A DNA stretch of 64,000 nucleotides from Streptomyces sp. H27-H1 (GTDB taxonomy: Bacteria > Actinomycetota > Actinomycetes > Streptomycetales > Streptomycetaceae), in NCBI RefSeq assembly GCF_026627445.1, contig NZ_JAPNLJ010000033.1:1-64000 (forward strand), written 5' to 3'. The notes under the pieces were generated by a model. That model was not told the DNA's origin. It saw only the letters and a list, made by a program, of their open reading frames with translations, and did no database searches. Each line of letters begins with the position of its first letter. Position 1 is the stretch's first letter. Below are positions 56,047-64,000 of this stretch, one piece after another. Made by a program: the position numbers and the translations under genes.

Positions 56047-56563
56047 CTCCCGCCCGGCGGAGACCGCGCTCTCGGGCGGACCTGGCCAGCTCGATCGTGG
56101 GCGTGGTGGCCGACAGCCACGCCGCGGCCTGCGAGCGCACCCCGCCGCAGCGCCCCCCCGCGCCGGCTGCGTCCTGCGCGCGGGGGGACTGTAAAACTTC
56201 GGATCTGTCGCACTTGCGGTGGTGACGGAGGGTGACGCTGTTCACCCGCGAGCCCGCCGCTCGGCGGGCGCGATCCTCACGATCGCGGGCGCCGTCCTCT
56301 AACACGATGCCCGCCGAGCGGCCTGAGCTGTACGCGGCCGCGCACTGGTGCTCGCGGCGGCTGCTGCCTGGTGCCTCCCGCCAGGGCTGATCACAACCTG
56401 ACACCGATCTGATCTTGGGGAGGCGTGCGGGGCAGACAGTCTTCCCTCCGCTGGATACGGTGTAAAGAACGCGTCAAGAAGAGGCGCGCGGTGTGCCGGG
56501 AAGTCTGGTCGGCGTCCTGGGGGCAGTTGTGCCCTCTTGTCGACACACCGGAGGCCCACTGCC
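56047..56563. other. Intergenic stretch with nested inverted repeats
   Basis: No gene recognised. It contains a cruciform-like structure at 56256-56322 and, in its last 150 bases, probably the nhaA promoter. Frames across it lack domains. Confidence 0.45.
56256..56322. terminator. Nested inverted repeat, probable terminator
   Basis: GCCGCTCGGCGGGC (56256-56269) pairs perfectly with GCCCGCCGAGCGGC (56309-56322); inside it GCGATC (56270-56275) pairs with GATCGC (56281-56286). Confidence 0.5.
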
Positions 56564-57889
56564 ATGGCCGGCACCCGCTCCCCCTTCCTCGGCTTGCTGC
56601 CCCTGCCCGAGCGGCAGGCAATCACCCGAGCCCTGCGCACCGAGACCGTTGGCGGCCTGGTCCTCCTCGGCGCGGCACTCCTCGCTCTAATCTGGGCCAA
56701 CAGCCCCTGGAGCGCGGCGTACACGTCCGTGCGCGACTTCCACTTCGGGATACAGGCCCTGGGCCTGGATCTGTCGGTGGGGCACTGGACCGCCGACGGG
56801 CTGCTGGCCGTGTTCTTCCTCGTCGCCGGGATCGAGCTGAAACGCGAGCTCGTCGTAGGCGAACTGCGCACCCCGGCCACCGCGGCGCTGCCCGTCATCG
56901 CCGCGCTCTGCGGGATGGCCGTACCCGCCGCCCTCTACCTGGCCACCGTCGCAGCCGGCGGAGGCAGCAATGCGGGCTGGGCGGTGCCGATGGCCACCGA
57001 CATCGCCTTCGCCCTCGCCGTGCTGGCGGTACTGTCCACCCACCTGCCGGCCGCGCTGCGCGCCTTCCTCCTCACCCTCGCCGTCGTCGACGACCTCGGC
57101 GCGATCCTGATCATCGCGGTGTTCTTCACCTCCGACCTGAACTTGTGGGCGCTCGCCAGCGCCTTCGCGGGCCTCGTGATCTTCTACCTCCTCCAGCGGC
57201 TGCGGGTACGCGGCTGGTGTTGGTACGTGCCCCTCGGGCTGGCGATCTGGGCGCTGATGTACAACAGCGGCGTCCACGCCACCGTCGCCGGCGTCGCCAT
57301 GGGTCTGATCCTGCGCACCACCGCCGACAAGGGTGAGAAGGTCTCGCCGGCCTCCCGGGCCTCGCACCTGATTCACCCGCTGTCCGCAGGCATCGCGGTA
57401 CCTCTGTTCGCGCTGTTCGCCGCCGGGGTGAGCATCTCCGGCCCGGCCCTGAGCGCGGTGTTCACCAGCCCCGAACCCCTCGGCGTCGTGATCGGCCTGA
57501 TCGCCGGCAAGACACTGGGCATCTTCGTTGGGACCTACCTGGCCGCCCGCTTCACCCGCGCCCAGCTCAACCCCGATCTGGCCTGGGCCGACGTACTCGG
57601 CCTGTCGGAGCTGGCCGGGATCGGCTTCACCGTCGCCCTGCTCATCGGCGAACTCGCCTTCCCCGGCACCCAGGCCGGCGAGCACGTCAAGGCCGCCGTC
57701 CTGGTCGCCTCGCTGATCGCCGCAGTCTTCGCCGCTGTCCTGCTGCGACGGCGGAACACCCTCTACCGGCGCCTGTACGAGGCGGAGAACCTCGACGCCG
57801 ACGCCGACGGCATCCCCGACATCTACCAGCGCGACATCACGGCGAAGACCCAGAGTACCGCTGTCCGGCCGGACGGGCAGCCCACCTGA
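56564..57889 (+). CDS. nhaA: Na+/H+ antiporter NhaA
   Basis: The 441-residue antiporter has the NhaA signatures WANSPWSAAY, GIELKRELVVGEL, the discontinuous-helix PMATDIAFALAVLAVL, the ion-binding Asp pair in LAVVDDLGAILIIAVFF, and GLILRTTADKGE and GKTLGIFVGTYLA. About twelve spans are predicted. The C-terminal 50 residues form an acidic cytoplasmic tail (ENLDADADGIPDIYQRD). GGAGG ten bases before ATG 56564 supports the start. It exchanges cytoplasmic Na+ for protons; no link to the catabolic island is seen. Confidence 0.95.
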   Translation: MAGTRSPFLGLLPLPERQAITRALRTETVGGLVLLGAALLALIWANSPWSAAYTSVRDFHFGIQALGLDLSVGHWTADGLLAVFFLVAGIELKRELVVGELRTPATAALPVIAALCGMAVPAALYLATVAAGGGSNAGWAVPMATDIAFALAVLAVLSTHLPAALRAFLLTLAVVDDLGAILIIAVFFTSDLNLWALASAFAGLVIFYLLQRLRVRGWCWYVPLGLAIWALMYNSGVHATVAGVAMGLILRTTADKGEKVSPASRASHLIHPLSAGIAVPLFALFAAGVSISGPALSAVFTSPEPLGVVIGLIAGKTLGIFVGTYLAARFTRAQLNPDLAWADVLGLSELAGIGFTVALLIGELAFPGTQAGEHVKAAVLVASLIAAVFAAVLLRRRNTLYRRLYEAENLDADADGIPDIYQRDITAKTQSTAVRPDGQPT

Positions 57890-58186
57890 TGGCCGGCGGC
57901 GATGCCTCACCGCTGACACCCGTGATCGTCATCGCTGCCCTGGTCATACGCACGGGCATCACCGAGCTCCGGTGCCCGGGCAGTGCCCGGCGCCAGTGGG
58001 CGTTCGCCTCGAACCCCCGGGCCATGGCGGCCGGTACGACGGTCGCCGCGGCCACGCTCTTGATCGGCGGTTACCCGCTACGGCTGGGCGGTGGCCGCAT
58101 GGGCCCTGCTCACCGGAGCGCTCACCGCCTTCCTCACCGGCCGCGGCACCCCGGACGCCTCAACCCATCCGAACAAGGAGCAGCCC
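57889..58186 (+). pseudogene. Small membrane protein with a probable frameshift
   Basis: An ATG overlapping the nhaA stop begins MAGGDASPLTPVIVIAALVI and continues through MAAGTTVAAATLLIGG. At about 58067-58075 the sensible reading switches frame to AVTRYGWAVAAWALLTGALTAFLTGRG, whose hydrophobic pattern completes a two-to-three-span protein. Neither frame alone makes a full product. Either a real lesion or a sequence error; identity unknown. Confidence 0.4.
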
Positions 58187-58351
58187 GTGTCGGAGCGACA
58201 GGTCGGAAGGGTGATGGCCGCCATCGGCGCACCTCTCACCCTGGCCGGTGTGGCGATGTACTTCCTGCCCGGACCCGGCTTCCCCGTACTCATCATCGGT
58301 CTGGCCCTGCTCGTCACCGGCCTCGTCATGACCGCAGCCGGCCGCCGGTAG
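58187..58351 (+). CDS. Small PGPGW-type membrane protein
   Basis: The 54-residue product has a single helical hairpin, with the LPGPGFPVLIIGLALLVTGL signature of the small transmembrane PGPGW family. GTG 58187 lies six bases after AAGGAG. Function unknown. The upstream frame is open, so a longer fusion with the preceding broken gene is conceivable. Confidence 0.65.
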   Translation: MSERQVGRVMAAIGAPLTLAGVAMYFLPGPGFPVLIIGLALLVTGLVMTAAGRR

Positions 58352-58397
58352 CACCACCGGCCCCCTATCCGCCCCCGCACCCGACAGGAACCCGACG

Positions 58398-58487
58398 TTG
58401 ACCTGGCAGTGGATCGGCCTGACCGTCTTCTCCCTCACCCTGCTGCCCGCCGGACTGGCGATGGCCTCCGGCTGGGCCCTCGGCCAG
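58398..58487 (+). pseudogene. 5' fragment of a membrane-protein gene cut by an integrated element
   Basis: TTG 58398 starts LTWQWIGLTVFSLTLLPAGLAM, a normal-looking first membrane span, but after GWALGQ the sequence becomes the antisense of a gene in the recombinase element. The break at about 58485-58490 marks one edge of that element. Confidence 0.5.
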
Positions 58488-59090
58488 CCGCTTCTCCAGT
58501 GCGTGCACCGACGACCACGCGGCCTTGACCAGCGCCTGCTTGTCGGCCCGGCTGAACTCGTCCCGCTCCGTACACTCACCCCACCCGGTCAGAGTCATCC
58601 CGCGGGCGAACCTCGCCAGCGACTCGTCGACCCGGCGCTCGGGGTGGTCGTCCCGCCGCACGATCAAAGTCCGCACGCCCGAGGCCGCCATCCCCGGCTG
58701 CCGTGAACCCTCCCCGTACGCGGCCGGCAAGGTGCGCTCCCACCGGGCCAGCAACGGCATCAGATCCACGGACTCCAGCGACAAGGCGGCCGAGTCCTCG
58801 GATGCGGCATCCATGGCCGCGCACACCAGATCAACCGCCCGCACGTAGTCCCGGGACGCCGAGGCCGACAGACCAGTAGCGTCGACGTACTCCACCCATT
58901 CATCAGCCAGCTCCGCGGCCAACCGCGGGCACCGGTAGTCCCCGGGATCGATGTACTGCAGCCGCTCCCGCCCCTGGTCATTGACCGCCACCACACGCAC
59001 CCCGATCCGGTCCTCCCCGCCCGGAGCCCCCAGCGCCTGCCGCAGATGCGCCGTCCACTCAGCAGACCTCCGCCACTTGGTCCGCGCCAT
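58485..59090 (-). pseudogene. Recombinase-associated protein, 3'-truncated
   Basis: ATG 59090 overlaps the recombinase stop (ATGA). About 200 codons look genuine (MARTKWRRSAEWTAHLRQALG, VAVNDQGRERLQYIDPGDYRCP, DWVEYVDA-like and RSHAEF..FARGMTLTG stretches). The frame then runs into the antisense of the neighbouring gene at about 58485 and stops only at 58365. No family recognised; helical, possibly DNA binding, and probably a partner of the recombinase. Confidence 0.5.
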
Positions 59091-60565
59091 CAGCACGCCC
59101 CTGCCGGCTGCTCCAACTGGAAGGCCCTGGAGGCGATCTGTGCGTAGGTAGCCTCTTCCGCCGGGTCGCCGAGCCACCCGGCGAACGCCGCCTCGTACTC
59201 GTGCACCAGGTCGTCGGTGTACTCGAGGTACGCGTACGTGGTCTCCGGGCTGGAATGACCGAGCCTGCGGCTGACGATCAGCAGCGGGTTGTAGCGGATG
59301 CGCCCGCTCAAGTAGGAGCGATGCCGACGCCGCCGCGCCACCAGGTCCGGCTCGGCCCCGTCCATCTGCCGCTCCAGATAGGTCAACAGCTGCAAGGCGT
59401 ACGTGTGGCGCAGATCGTGCCAGCGCCACCTCTTGGCCGGCAGCCGCGGCGTCGTCTCATCGGCCAGGGCCACCATCCGGCGCCACGCGGCGTGCCGGTA
59501 CCGCTTCCAAGAGTCCGCCCCCGGCATGAGTCCGCCTCGCCCGAGAAACACCGCCATGGCCTCCAGCCCGAACTCGCCTTCCCACACCGTGATCCGGCGC
59601 AACTTCGGCGGCATCGCCTGCATCACGAACACCTGCCGGACACCGTCGAGCGTGCCGTGAACCCGGCCCGTTTCCGGCTCGACACGGGAGACGACGAACA
59701 GCTCCCGGTGCCGGCGCTCCAGCCGCCGGGCCGCGGTCGCGGTGAACTCCGGTCGCTCCAGCAGGCAGTAGGTCTCCACAGCCCGCACGGCCTGCTCGGG
59801 GAGGAAGACTCCCCGGGTCTTGCCGTACTTCGCGCACGCCTGGATGGTGAACTCGGTCTCGTCCCCAGGATGGTCCACTCCCATGCCGAGCTCGGGCAGC
59901 AGTACCGTGGCCCACTCCTGCCACCGCATCCCGCTGCACACCGCCAGATCCGCCCCCGCCCGGTCGCGATGCGGGGAACTCCCCCGGTAGGACCGGTTCA
60001 GCCGCGAGTCCGGGCCCTGCCCGCCGAGCCCGACATCCCGGAAGTACCGATACTGCTCCAGACTCAGGTGCCGGATGTCCATCCCGCGCCGAGTCCTCGA
60101 ACTCAGTGCGTTCCGTCCCCGTGACGCCACCCGCACGGGCCGCCGCCGCAGGTAGTTCTGCTCGACCGCGAAGGCGAAGAACTGGTCCAAGATCGATGAT
60201 TCCTTCGACCACGCCGAAGAACCGATGGGCTTCTCCTGCAGCTGCGTGCGCGACTTCTTGTAGGCCACCAAGTCGGCCTCGGTGGCCATGAGCACCGAGC
60301 GGTCACGCTTGGCCTGATGGGCATCGAACCGGGCCATGATCCGCCCGTAGTCCTTCATCGTGCCCTCGGCCAGATCCGCGTACGACATACTCCGGCCCCA
60401 CGCGCACAGGGGCTCCACCGGCATCATCGTCTCGTCATCCAAGAAGACCGGCGTGCCGTCGGAGATCCCGTGGAGCTCCAGCAACCGCGCTGCGTCAGTG
60501 CCCGTGAGAACCGGGCTGTCCAAATACCGGCGCACCAGCGCCATGTCAACCGTGAACAACTGCAT
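59090..60565 (-). CDS. Tyrosine-type site-specific recombinase
   Basis: The 491-residue protein has an N-terminal SAM-like core-binding region (AEGTMKDYGRIMARFDAHQ) and a catalytic domain. The first Arg is in AVCSGMRWQEWATVLL, a Lys in the following KYGKTRG beta-turn, HDLRHTYALQLL gives the His-x-x-Arg, RRLGHSSPETT the second His, and YAYLEYTDD the nucleophilic Tyr. ATG 60565 follows GGGAGG by nine bases; ATG 60586 has no ribosome site. Belongs to the integrases found in pairs with a small partner gene. Confidence 0.88.
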   Translation of the reverse strand: MQLFTVDMALVRRYLDSPVLTGTDAARLLELHGISDGTPVFLDDETMMPVEPLCAWGRSMSYADLAEGTMKDYGRIMARFDAHQAKRDRSVLMATEADLVAYKKSRTQLQEKPIGSSAWSKESSILDQFFAFAVEQNYLRRRPVRVASRGRNALSSRTRRGMDIRHLSLEQYRYFRDVGLGGQGPDSRLNRSYRGSSPHRDRAGADLAVCSGMRWQEWATVLLPELGMGVDHPGDETEFTIQACAKYGKTRGVFLPEQAVRAVETYCLLERPEFTATAARRLERRHRELFVVSRVEPETGRVHGTLDGVRQVFVMQAMPPKLRRITVWEGEFGLEAMAVFLGRGGLMPGADSWKRYRHAAWRRMVALADETTPRLPAKRWRWHDLRHTYALQLLTYLERQMDGAEPDLVARRRRHRSYLSGRIRYNPLLIVSRRLGHSSPETTYAYLEYTDDLVHEYEAAFAGWLGDPAEEATYAQIASRAFQLEQPAGAC

Positions 60566-61259
60566 GCTCGTCACCTCCCGAGACATCTGGGAGAAGAGAG
60601 ATAGCAGTCAGCGGAGAGCCAAGAGGACACCGTTCACCGGTACGAGGGACCTGCCATGAGACAAAACTGAAACGCCCCAAGAAATCGAGCGCTGGGTCGT
60701 GCCCGCTGCACCCGCACAGGCGAGCTGGACGAACAGGGCCGCGGCGATCGCGACCTGCCAGGCAAGCCCGGGGGCGGCGAGGAGCAGGGGCAGCTGGGTG
60801 CAGGGGGTCAGTGCGAGGGCGCCGAGCATCATCGGACCGGGTCCGTAGCGCCGGCTGAGGGCCGGGGCGGCCAGCGCCCCGCCCGCGGCTCCCAGGGCGC
60901 CGACACCGAGGACCCTCCCGAAGACGGTCGGGGTCATCGCCAGATCCCGCAGCAGGTTTGTTTCTGCAGTGACTGTGTCCCCCGCAGGCTGTGTTGCTTT
61001 ACAGCCGAGCCGCTGATTCGGCCTGTGTCGCATTCGCGCAGCTCATCGTGTCGCTTTCTCTGGTGCCGGCACGTGACGAAGCCCACACTCTAGCGAGCGG
61101 TCCGGTGCGCGGGGTCAGGACAACGAAGTCGGTCCAGTCGGCTGTCTTTGTCGACGGTCATGTAATGCCCCATCAGCAGCGTCACCTTCCCCGACCAGCC
61201 GTTCGAGGAGTTTCGACCTTTCCGCTTGGAGCATCAGACCAGAACGTCATCATCGAGCT
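60566..61259. other. Region between recombinase and HhH-GPD gene
   Basis: Holds only the MFS fragment (60676-60975). The rest, 60976-61259, shows no gene or clear structure; it should contain the promoter of the gene at 61260. Confidence 0.4.
60676..60975 (-). pseudogene. Internal fragment of an MFS transporter gene
   Basis: The frame reads AETNLLRDLAMTPTVFGRVLGVGALGAAGGALAAPALSRRYG and on through LALTPCTQLPLLLAAPG and AIAAALFVQLACAGAAGTTQRSI, a stretch of three spans typical of the second half of an MFS protein. Both ends are cut, at about 60970 and 60680, where the recombinase element flank begins. No start codon context is credible. Confidence 0.65.
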
Positions 61260-61868
61260 ATGACCGCACTCAGCCTTGCCCAGCGGCTCGCCGACCACGT
61301 TCAGCATCTTCTTGGCGACGGCCCGTTTTCCCAGCCCGGCGGATGGATCCACATGGGTGCTGTCATCTGCGACGCCAGCTTCCACGCTCGCTGCAAGTAC
61401 GAGGCGGCCCTCAGACCGCGGCTTCTCCGGCTTCAAGCGGACTGGCCCGATGCGGCAACGGTCCGCGGCTTCCAGGGCCGGCTCGCCACAGAGGACCTTG
61501 CCCTGGCCATGGATTTCAATGATTCCCGGAAGGTTGCAACGGCCCACGCCATCACCGGCCTTCTGGCTGCCAACGGGGTCGACACCCGCGATGATCTCCA
61601 CGCATGGCTCGACCACCAGGCCAATCGCGCAGCTTTGCGGACGGTGAAAGGGGTGGGACCGAAGAGCATCGACTACATCGGCAACCTCGTCGGCCGTTCG
61701 CAGGTCGCCGTCGACGTGCATCTACGCGCCTTCGCTGCGGACGCGGGTGTTCCAGAACTCCGCTACGAGCAACTGCGAACCGTGTACGAGGAAGCCGCCG
61801 TACTTCTCGGGCACGACGAAGGTGCGCTGGAGCATGCCATCTGGCGGCACCAGTCGGGGGCCGCGTAG
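61260..61868 (+). CDS. HhH-GPD (endonuclease III-like) DNA glycosylase-family protein
   Basis: The 202-residue protein has the helix-hairpin-helix LRTVKGVGPKSIDYIGNLVG (about residues 123-142) and a following VAVDVHLRAFAADAG with the catalytic-type Asp. The Nth iron-sulfur Cys cluster is absent and the N-terminus is unusual. It may be a divergent base-excision enzyme or a DNA-binding protein without glycosylase activity. ATG 61260 has only a weak ribosome site. Confidence 0.75.
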   Translation: MTALSLAQRLADHVQHLLGDGPFSQPGGWIHMGAVICDASFHARCKYEAALRPRLLRLQADWPDAATVRGFQGRLATEDLALAMDFNDSRKVATAHAITGLLAANGVDTRDDLHAWLDHQANRAALRTVKGVGPKSIDYIGNLVGRSQVAVDVHLRAFAADAGVPELRYEQLRTVYEEAAVLLGHDEGALEHAIWRHQSGAA

Positions 61869-62021
61869 CCATCACTTCTGCCGCCAGCCACCCGCAACAC
61901 AGAACTGCGCGTCCTGTCGAACGATTGAGCGGGGAAGGTGGTGCTGTTCTTTCTGATGGGAAACGGCAGAGAAGAACGACGGGGCGGGCTGGTCAGTTGA
62001 TGGGGCCGAACAGGTCGGCGA

Positions 62022-63215
62022 TCAGTTCCCTGCCCGCTCAACGGGTTCGAAGTTCGCTCGGTTGTCGGAAGCGCAGGCAGATGTCAGCAGCTCGACGGTT
62101 CGGTCGATGTCGTCGGCGGTGGTCCAGCGGCCCAGCGAGATGCGAAGGGCGGCGAGGCCGCGGGAGTCGGGCAGGCCCATGGCGCTCAGCACCGGGGAGG
62201 GCCGGTGGTCGCCGCTGTGGCACGCCGAGCCGGTAGAGGCGGCAATCTCCGGTACGGCTTCGAGGAGTTCGTGGCCGCGGATGCCGTCGATGCTGATGTT
62301 GAGGGTGTTGGGCAGGCGCGGTTCGGCGGGGCCGTTGAGGCGGATGCGGCCGGGGAGCCGGGCGCTGAGGCCGGCGTGGAGGCGGTCGCGCAGTGCGGCG
62401 ATGCGCCGGTCGCCGCCCTCGGCCAGTTCATCGGCAGCCAGTTGGGCGGCGGCGCCCAGGGCGATGGAGAGGGCGACGTTCTCGGTGCCGGAGCGCAGGC
62501 CGTGTTCCTGGCCGCCGCCGTAGATCAGCGGCTCGAGAGTGACGTCTTGACGTACGTACAGGGCGGCGATGCCCTTCGGGGCGTACATCTTGTGGCCGAC
62601 GATCGTCATGAGGTCGACGCCCAGGTCCCGTACGTCCAGGGGGATCTTTCCAGCGGCCTGGGCGGCGTCACAGTGGAAGAGGGCGCCGTGTGCGCGGGTG
62701 ATGCGGGCGAGTTCGGTGATGGGCTGGAGGGCGCCGGTCTCGTTGTTGGCGGCCATGATCGAGACGAGGGCGGTGCGCTTGGTGAGTGCGGCGCTCAGTG
62801 TCGCCGGGTCGACCAGGCCGTCGCCGTCGACGGGCAAGTACGTCACCTCGGCGCCATGATGCCGTTCGAGGGCGTGGCAGGTTTCCAGAACGCCCGGGTG
62901 CTCGGTGGCCTGGGTGATCACATGCGGGTGGTCGGTCTTGGTGGCGAGCGCGGCACCGCGCAGGGCGAGGTTGTCGGCCTCGGATCCGGAGCCGGTGAAG
63001 ACGATCTCCGCGGGGTCCGCACCGATGAGCTCGGCAACCTGCCGGCGAGCATGTGTGAGGGCCCGCTGAGGCTCCGCACCGTATGCGTGGCTGCTGGAGG
63101 GGTTGCCGAACCAGGCCGCCAGATAGGGGAGCATCGCCTCGGTGACCTTCGGGTCGACCGGGGTGGTCGCGTTGTAGTCCAGATAGACGGGGCTGCCGTC
63201 GAGTGCCGGGATCAC
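62022..63215 (-). CDS. Cysteine desulfurase (IscS/NifS family)
   Basis: The 397-residue PLP enzyme has VYLDYNATTPVDPKV, FGNPSSSHAYG, the PLP-binding ATEHPGVLETC with His, HKMYAPKGIAALYV with the Schiff-base Lys, YGGGQEHGLRSGTENV and the catalytic Cys in STGSACHSGDHRPS. It supplies sulfur from cysteine. GTG 63215 overlaps the upstream stop by four bases (GTGA), so it is translated with the ArsR-rhodanese gene. Confidence 0.93.
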   Translation of the reverse strand: MIPALDGSPVYLDYNATTPVDPKVTEAMLPYLAAWFGNPSSSHAYGAEPQRALTHARRQVAELIGADPAEIVFTGSGSEADNLALRGAALATKTDHPHVITQATEHPGVLETCHALERHHGAEVTYLPVDGDGLVDPATLSAALTKRTALVSIMAANNETGALQPITELARITRAHGALFHCDAAQAAGKIPLDVRDLGVDLMTIVGHKMYAPKGIAALYVRQDVTLEPLIYGGGQEHGLRSGTENVALSIALGAAAQLAADELAEGGDRRIAALRDRLHAGLSARLPGRIRLNGPAEPRLPNTLNISIDGIRGHELLEAVPEIAASTGSACHSGDHRPSPVLSAMGLPDSRGLAALRISLGRWTTADDIDRTVELLTSACASDNRANFEPVERAGN

Positions 63216-63880
63216 GCGGCGGCTCCGCTGGCCACAGGCAGCTCGGCCAGTCGCCACTCCAGCATGCCGTCGGTCAGCCGGACCGCCCGGCGGCCATGTG
63301 CTTGCAGGAGACGTACGGCGTCGTAGGCGAGGACGCAGTAGGCGCCGCGACAATACGCCACCACTTCGGTGTTGGCAGGCAGCTCGGCAATACGCTCGGC
63401 GAGCTGATCGACCGGGATGGAGATCGCGCCGGGGATGTGTCCGGCGGCGTACTCCTCGGCCGGCCGGACGTCGAGGACGACGACGTCACCTTCCTCGGCG
63501 CGGGCCAGCAGCGCCTCGCGGTCGACCTCCTCCGCCTCGTCCGTGCCCAGATATGCGGTGCGGGCGGGCTCGACGTCGGCCTGGTGGGTCTGGGCGACCT
63601 GGCGAAGCAGGGCATAGAGGGCGGCGACATCGTCGCCGGCCAGCCGGTAGTGGATGCGTACGCCGTCGCGGCGGGTGGCCACGAGCCCGGCCTGCTTGAG
63701 GGTCTGCAGATGGGCCGAGGCGGTGGTCAGGTTCAGCCCGGCCGCTTTGGCGAGCGCGTCGACGGTGCGCTCGCCCTGCGCCAGCAGATCGAGCAGTTCC
63801 AGGCGCTTTCCGCTGCTGAGTGCTTTGCCGGTGCGTGCGAAGGCGTCGTACAGCGCGGCTTTGCGCGCGGGGTCTCCCAT
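63212..63880 (-). CDS. ArsR-family regulator fused to a rhodanese domain
   Basis: The protein has an ArsR HTH (residues 1 to about 95: LSSGKRLELLDLLAQGERTVDALAKAAGLNLTTASAHL) and a rhodanese domain (115-215: VVVLDVRPAEEYAAGHIPGA and the active Cys loop VAYCRGAYCVLAY). ATG 63880 is preferred over ATG 63892 because GGAGG lies five bases before it. The rhodanese could sense or transfer sulfane sulfur, and the paired cysteine desulfurase would supply it. A TTCCATGGAA palindrome lies 15 bases upstream. Confidence 0.9.
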   Translation of the reverse strand: MGDPARKAALYDAFARTGKALSSGKRLELLDLLAQGERTVDALAKAAGLNLTTASAHLQTLKQAGLVATRRDGVRIHYRLAGDDVAALYALLRQVAQTHQADVEPARTAYLGTDEAEEVDREALLARAEEGDVVVLDVRPAEEYAAGHIPGAISIPVDQLAERIAELPANTEVVAYCRGAYCVLAYDAVRLLQAHGRRAVRLTDGMLEWRLAELPVASGAAA

Positions 63881-63894
63881 GGCATCCTCCATCG

Positions 63895-63904
63895 TTCCAT
63901 GGAA
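63895..63904 (-). promoter_or_regulatory. Palindrome upstream of the ArsR-rhodanese gene
   Basis: TTCCATGGAA, 15-24 bases before the preferred start codon. A short candidate autoregulatory operator. Confidence 0.4.
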
Positions 63905-63965
63905 TATTGTAGCTAAGGGCGGGTGCTGAAGCGACCCGCACCTTCCGTGACTCCTGGAGGACCTG

Positions 63966-64000
63966 ATGGGCTTCGCCGACGATCACTTGATACCGCTGGT
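63966..64000 (+). CDS. Start of a gene cut by the window edge
   Basis: ATG 63966, five bases after CTGGAGG, opens MGFADDHLIPL and runs off the window. It is divergent from the ArsR-rhodanese operon, so it is likely a sulfur-related or regulated partner gene. Too short to identify. Confidence 0.55.
   Translation, partial: MGFADDHLIPL

Larger units (their letters stand above)
58485..60604 (-). mobile_element. Tyrosine-recombinase element, incomplete
   Basis: Two overlapping genes, a full-length tyrosine recombinase and a companion protein with a lost 3' end, lie between a truncated membrane-protein gene (58398-58487) and an MFS fragment (60676-60975). Both flanks are broken host genes, so the element arrived by recombination and was later trimmed. 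I found no matching direct repeats or tRNA end. Confidence 0.55.

Noticed and set aside
58485..60604. Attachment-site tRNA or direct repeats flanking the recombinase element
   Set aside because: No tRNA-like sequence and no matching repeats were found at the two broken ends.
61984..62021. ELIADLFGPIN in a second frame after the cysteine desulfurase stop, as a sign of a frameshifted C-terminus
   Set aside because: The 397-residue product already has a normal family length, and twelve residues are too few to support a lesion.
1..64000. CRISPR arrays, rRNA or tRNA genes, riboswitches
   Set aside because: No regularly spaced repeats, cloverleaf sequences or known riboswitch cores were seen.

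Overview
The window is high-GC actinomycete DNA, almost certainly Streptomyces or a close relative. It carries a chaplin gene, a BldC/MerR-like gene beside a cold-shock gene, GTGA/ATGA stop-start overlaps, strong GC3 bias and Streptomyces-type IS remnants. No rRNA, tRNA or CRISPR array was seen.

Layout. 0-5 kb is a worn accessory edge: a truncated IS256-family transposase, a chaplin, a frameshifted anti-sigma-type ATPase, a MerR-like regulator, a cold-shock protein, and an IS6-family element sitting inside an IS3-family remnant. 5-54 kb is one large catabolic island. 54-64 kb returns to ordinary genes: TetR/bicupin pair, NhaA antiporter, a tyrosine-recombinase element that has truncated a neighbour, an MFS remnant, an HhH-GPD glycosylase-like protein, and a cysteine desulfurase / ArsR-rhodanese operon.

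The island. Its centre is a minus-strand operon (26869 to 16533) encoding a Rieske oxygenase of the PaO/TIC55-like type, two proteins resembling plant red chlorophyll catabolite reductase (RCCR), a short-chain dehydrogenase resembling chlorophyll b reductase (NOL/NYC1), a chlorophyllase-like alpha/beta hydrolase, a tandem nitrilase, an arylmalonate decarboxylase/maleate isomerase-family protein and an aldehyde dehydrogenase. Three more chlorophyllase-like hydrolases carry signal peptides (13020, 15468, 53277). Around them lie a two-component flavin monooxygenase, a PheA/UbiH-type hydroxylase, three aldehyde dehydrogenases in all, two class III CoA-transferases, an HMG-CoA-lyase-like and a CitE-like lyase, an MmgE/PrpD protein, a cyclase-family hydrolase, an isochorismatase-type amidase and a cyclic amidohydrolase. 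My main inference is that this is a bacterial locus for breaking down chlorophyll or a related tetrapyrrole: secreted dephytylation, ring opening and reduction, then cleavage of pyrrole-derived cyclic imides and substituted maleates to CoA esters.

Control. Promoters throughout the island share an alternating half-site motif, GTTYC-N7-GRAAC-N3-GTTYC, at about a dozen places. The GAAAC-N3-GTTTC unit resembles boxes of IclR-family regulators such as KdgR, and the only IclR gene (34254-35042) lies centrally behind two copies. A second circuit near the edges of the island uses paired TGACCSSSCGGTCA-type palindromes at 7741-7780, 7897-7926 and 52302-52331; the last is the promoter of a TetR gene, so that regulator probably also controls the FMO and GMC-oxidoreductase promoters 45 kb away.

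A third block (45842 to 38756) encodes a predicted cell-surface assembly: a DUF6801/WxL-like protein, a WxL-interacting (DUF916-type) protein, three neocarzinostatin-fold-like proteins (one with an LPQTG sortase signal) and a polytopic protein with a degenerate ABC-ATPase domain. It starts behind one of the best copies of the IclR-type motif, which suggests it helps capture the hydrophobic substrate. All functional statements are from sequence reading only.
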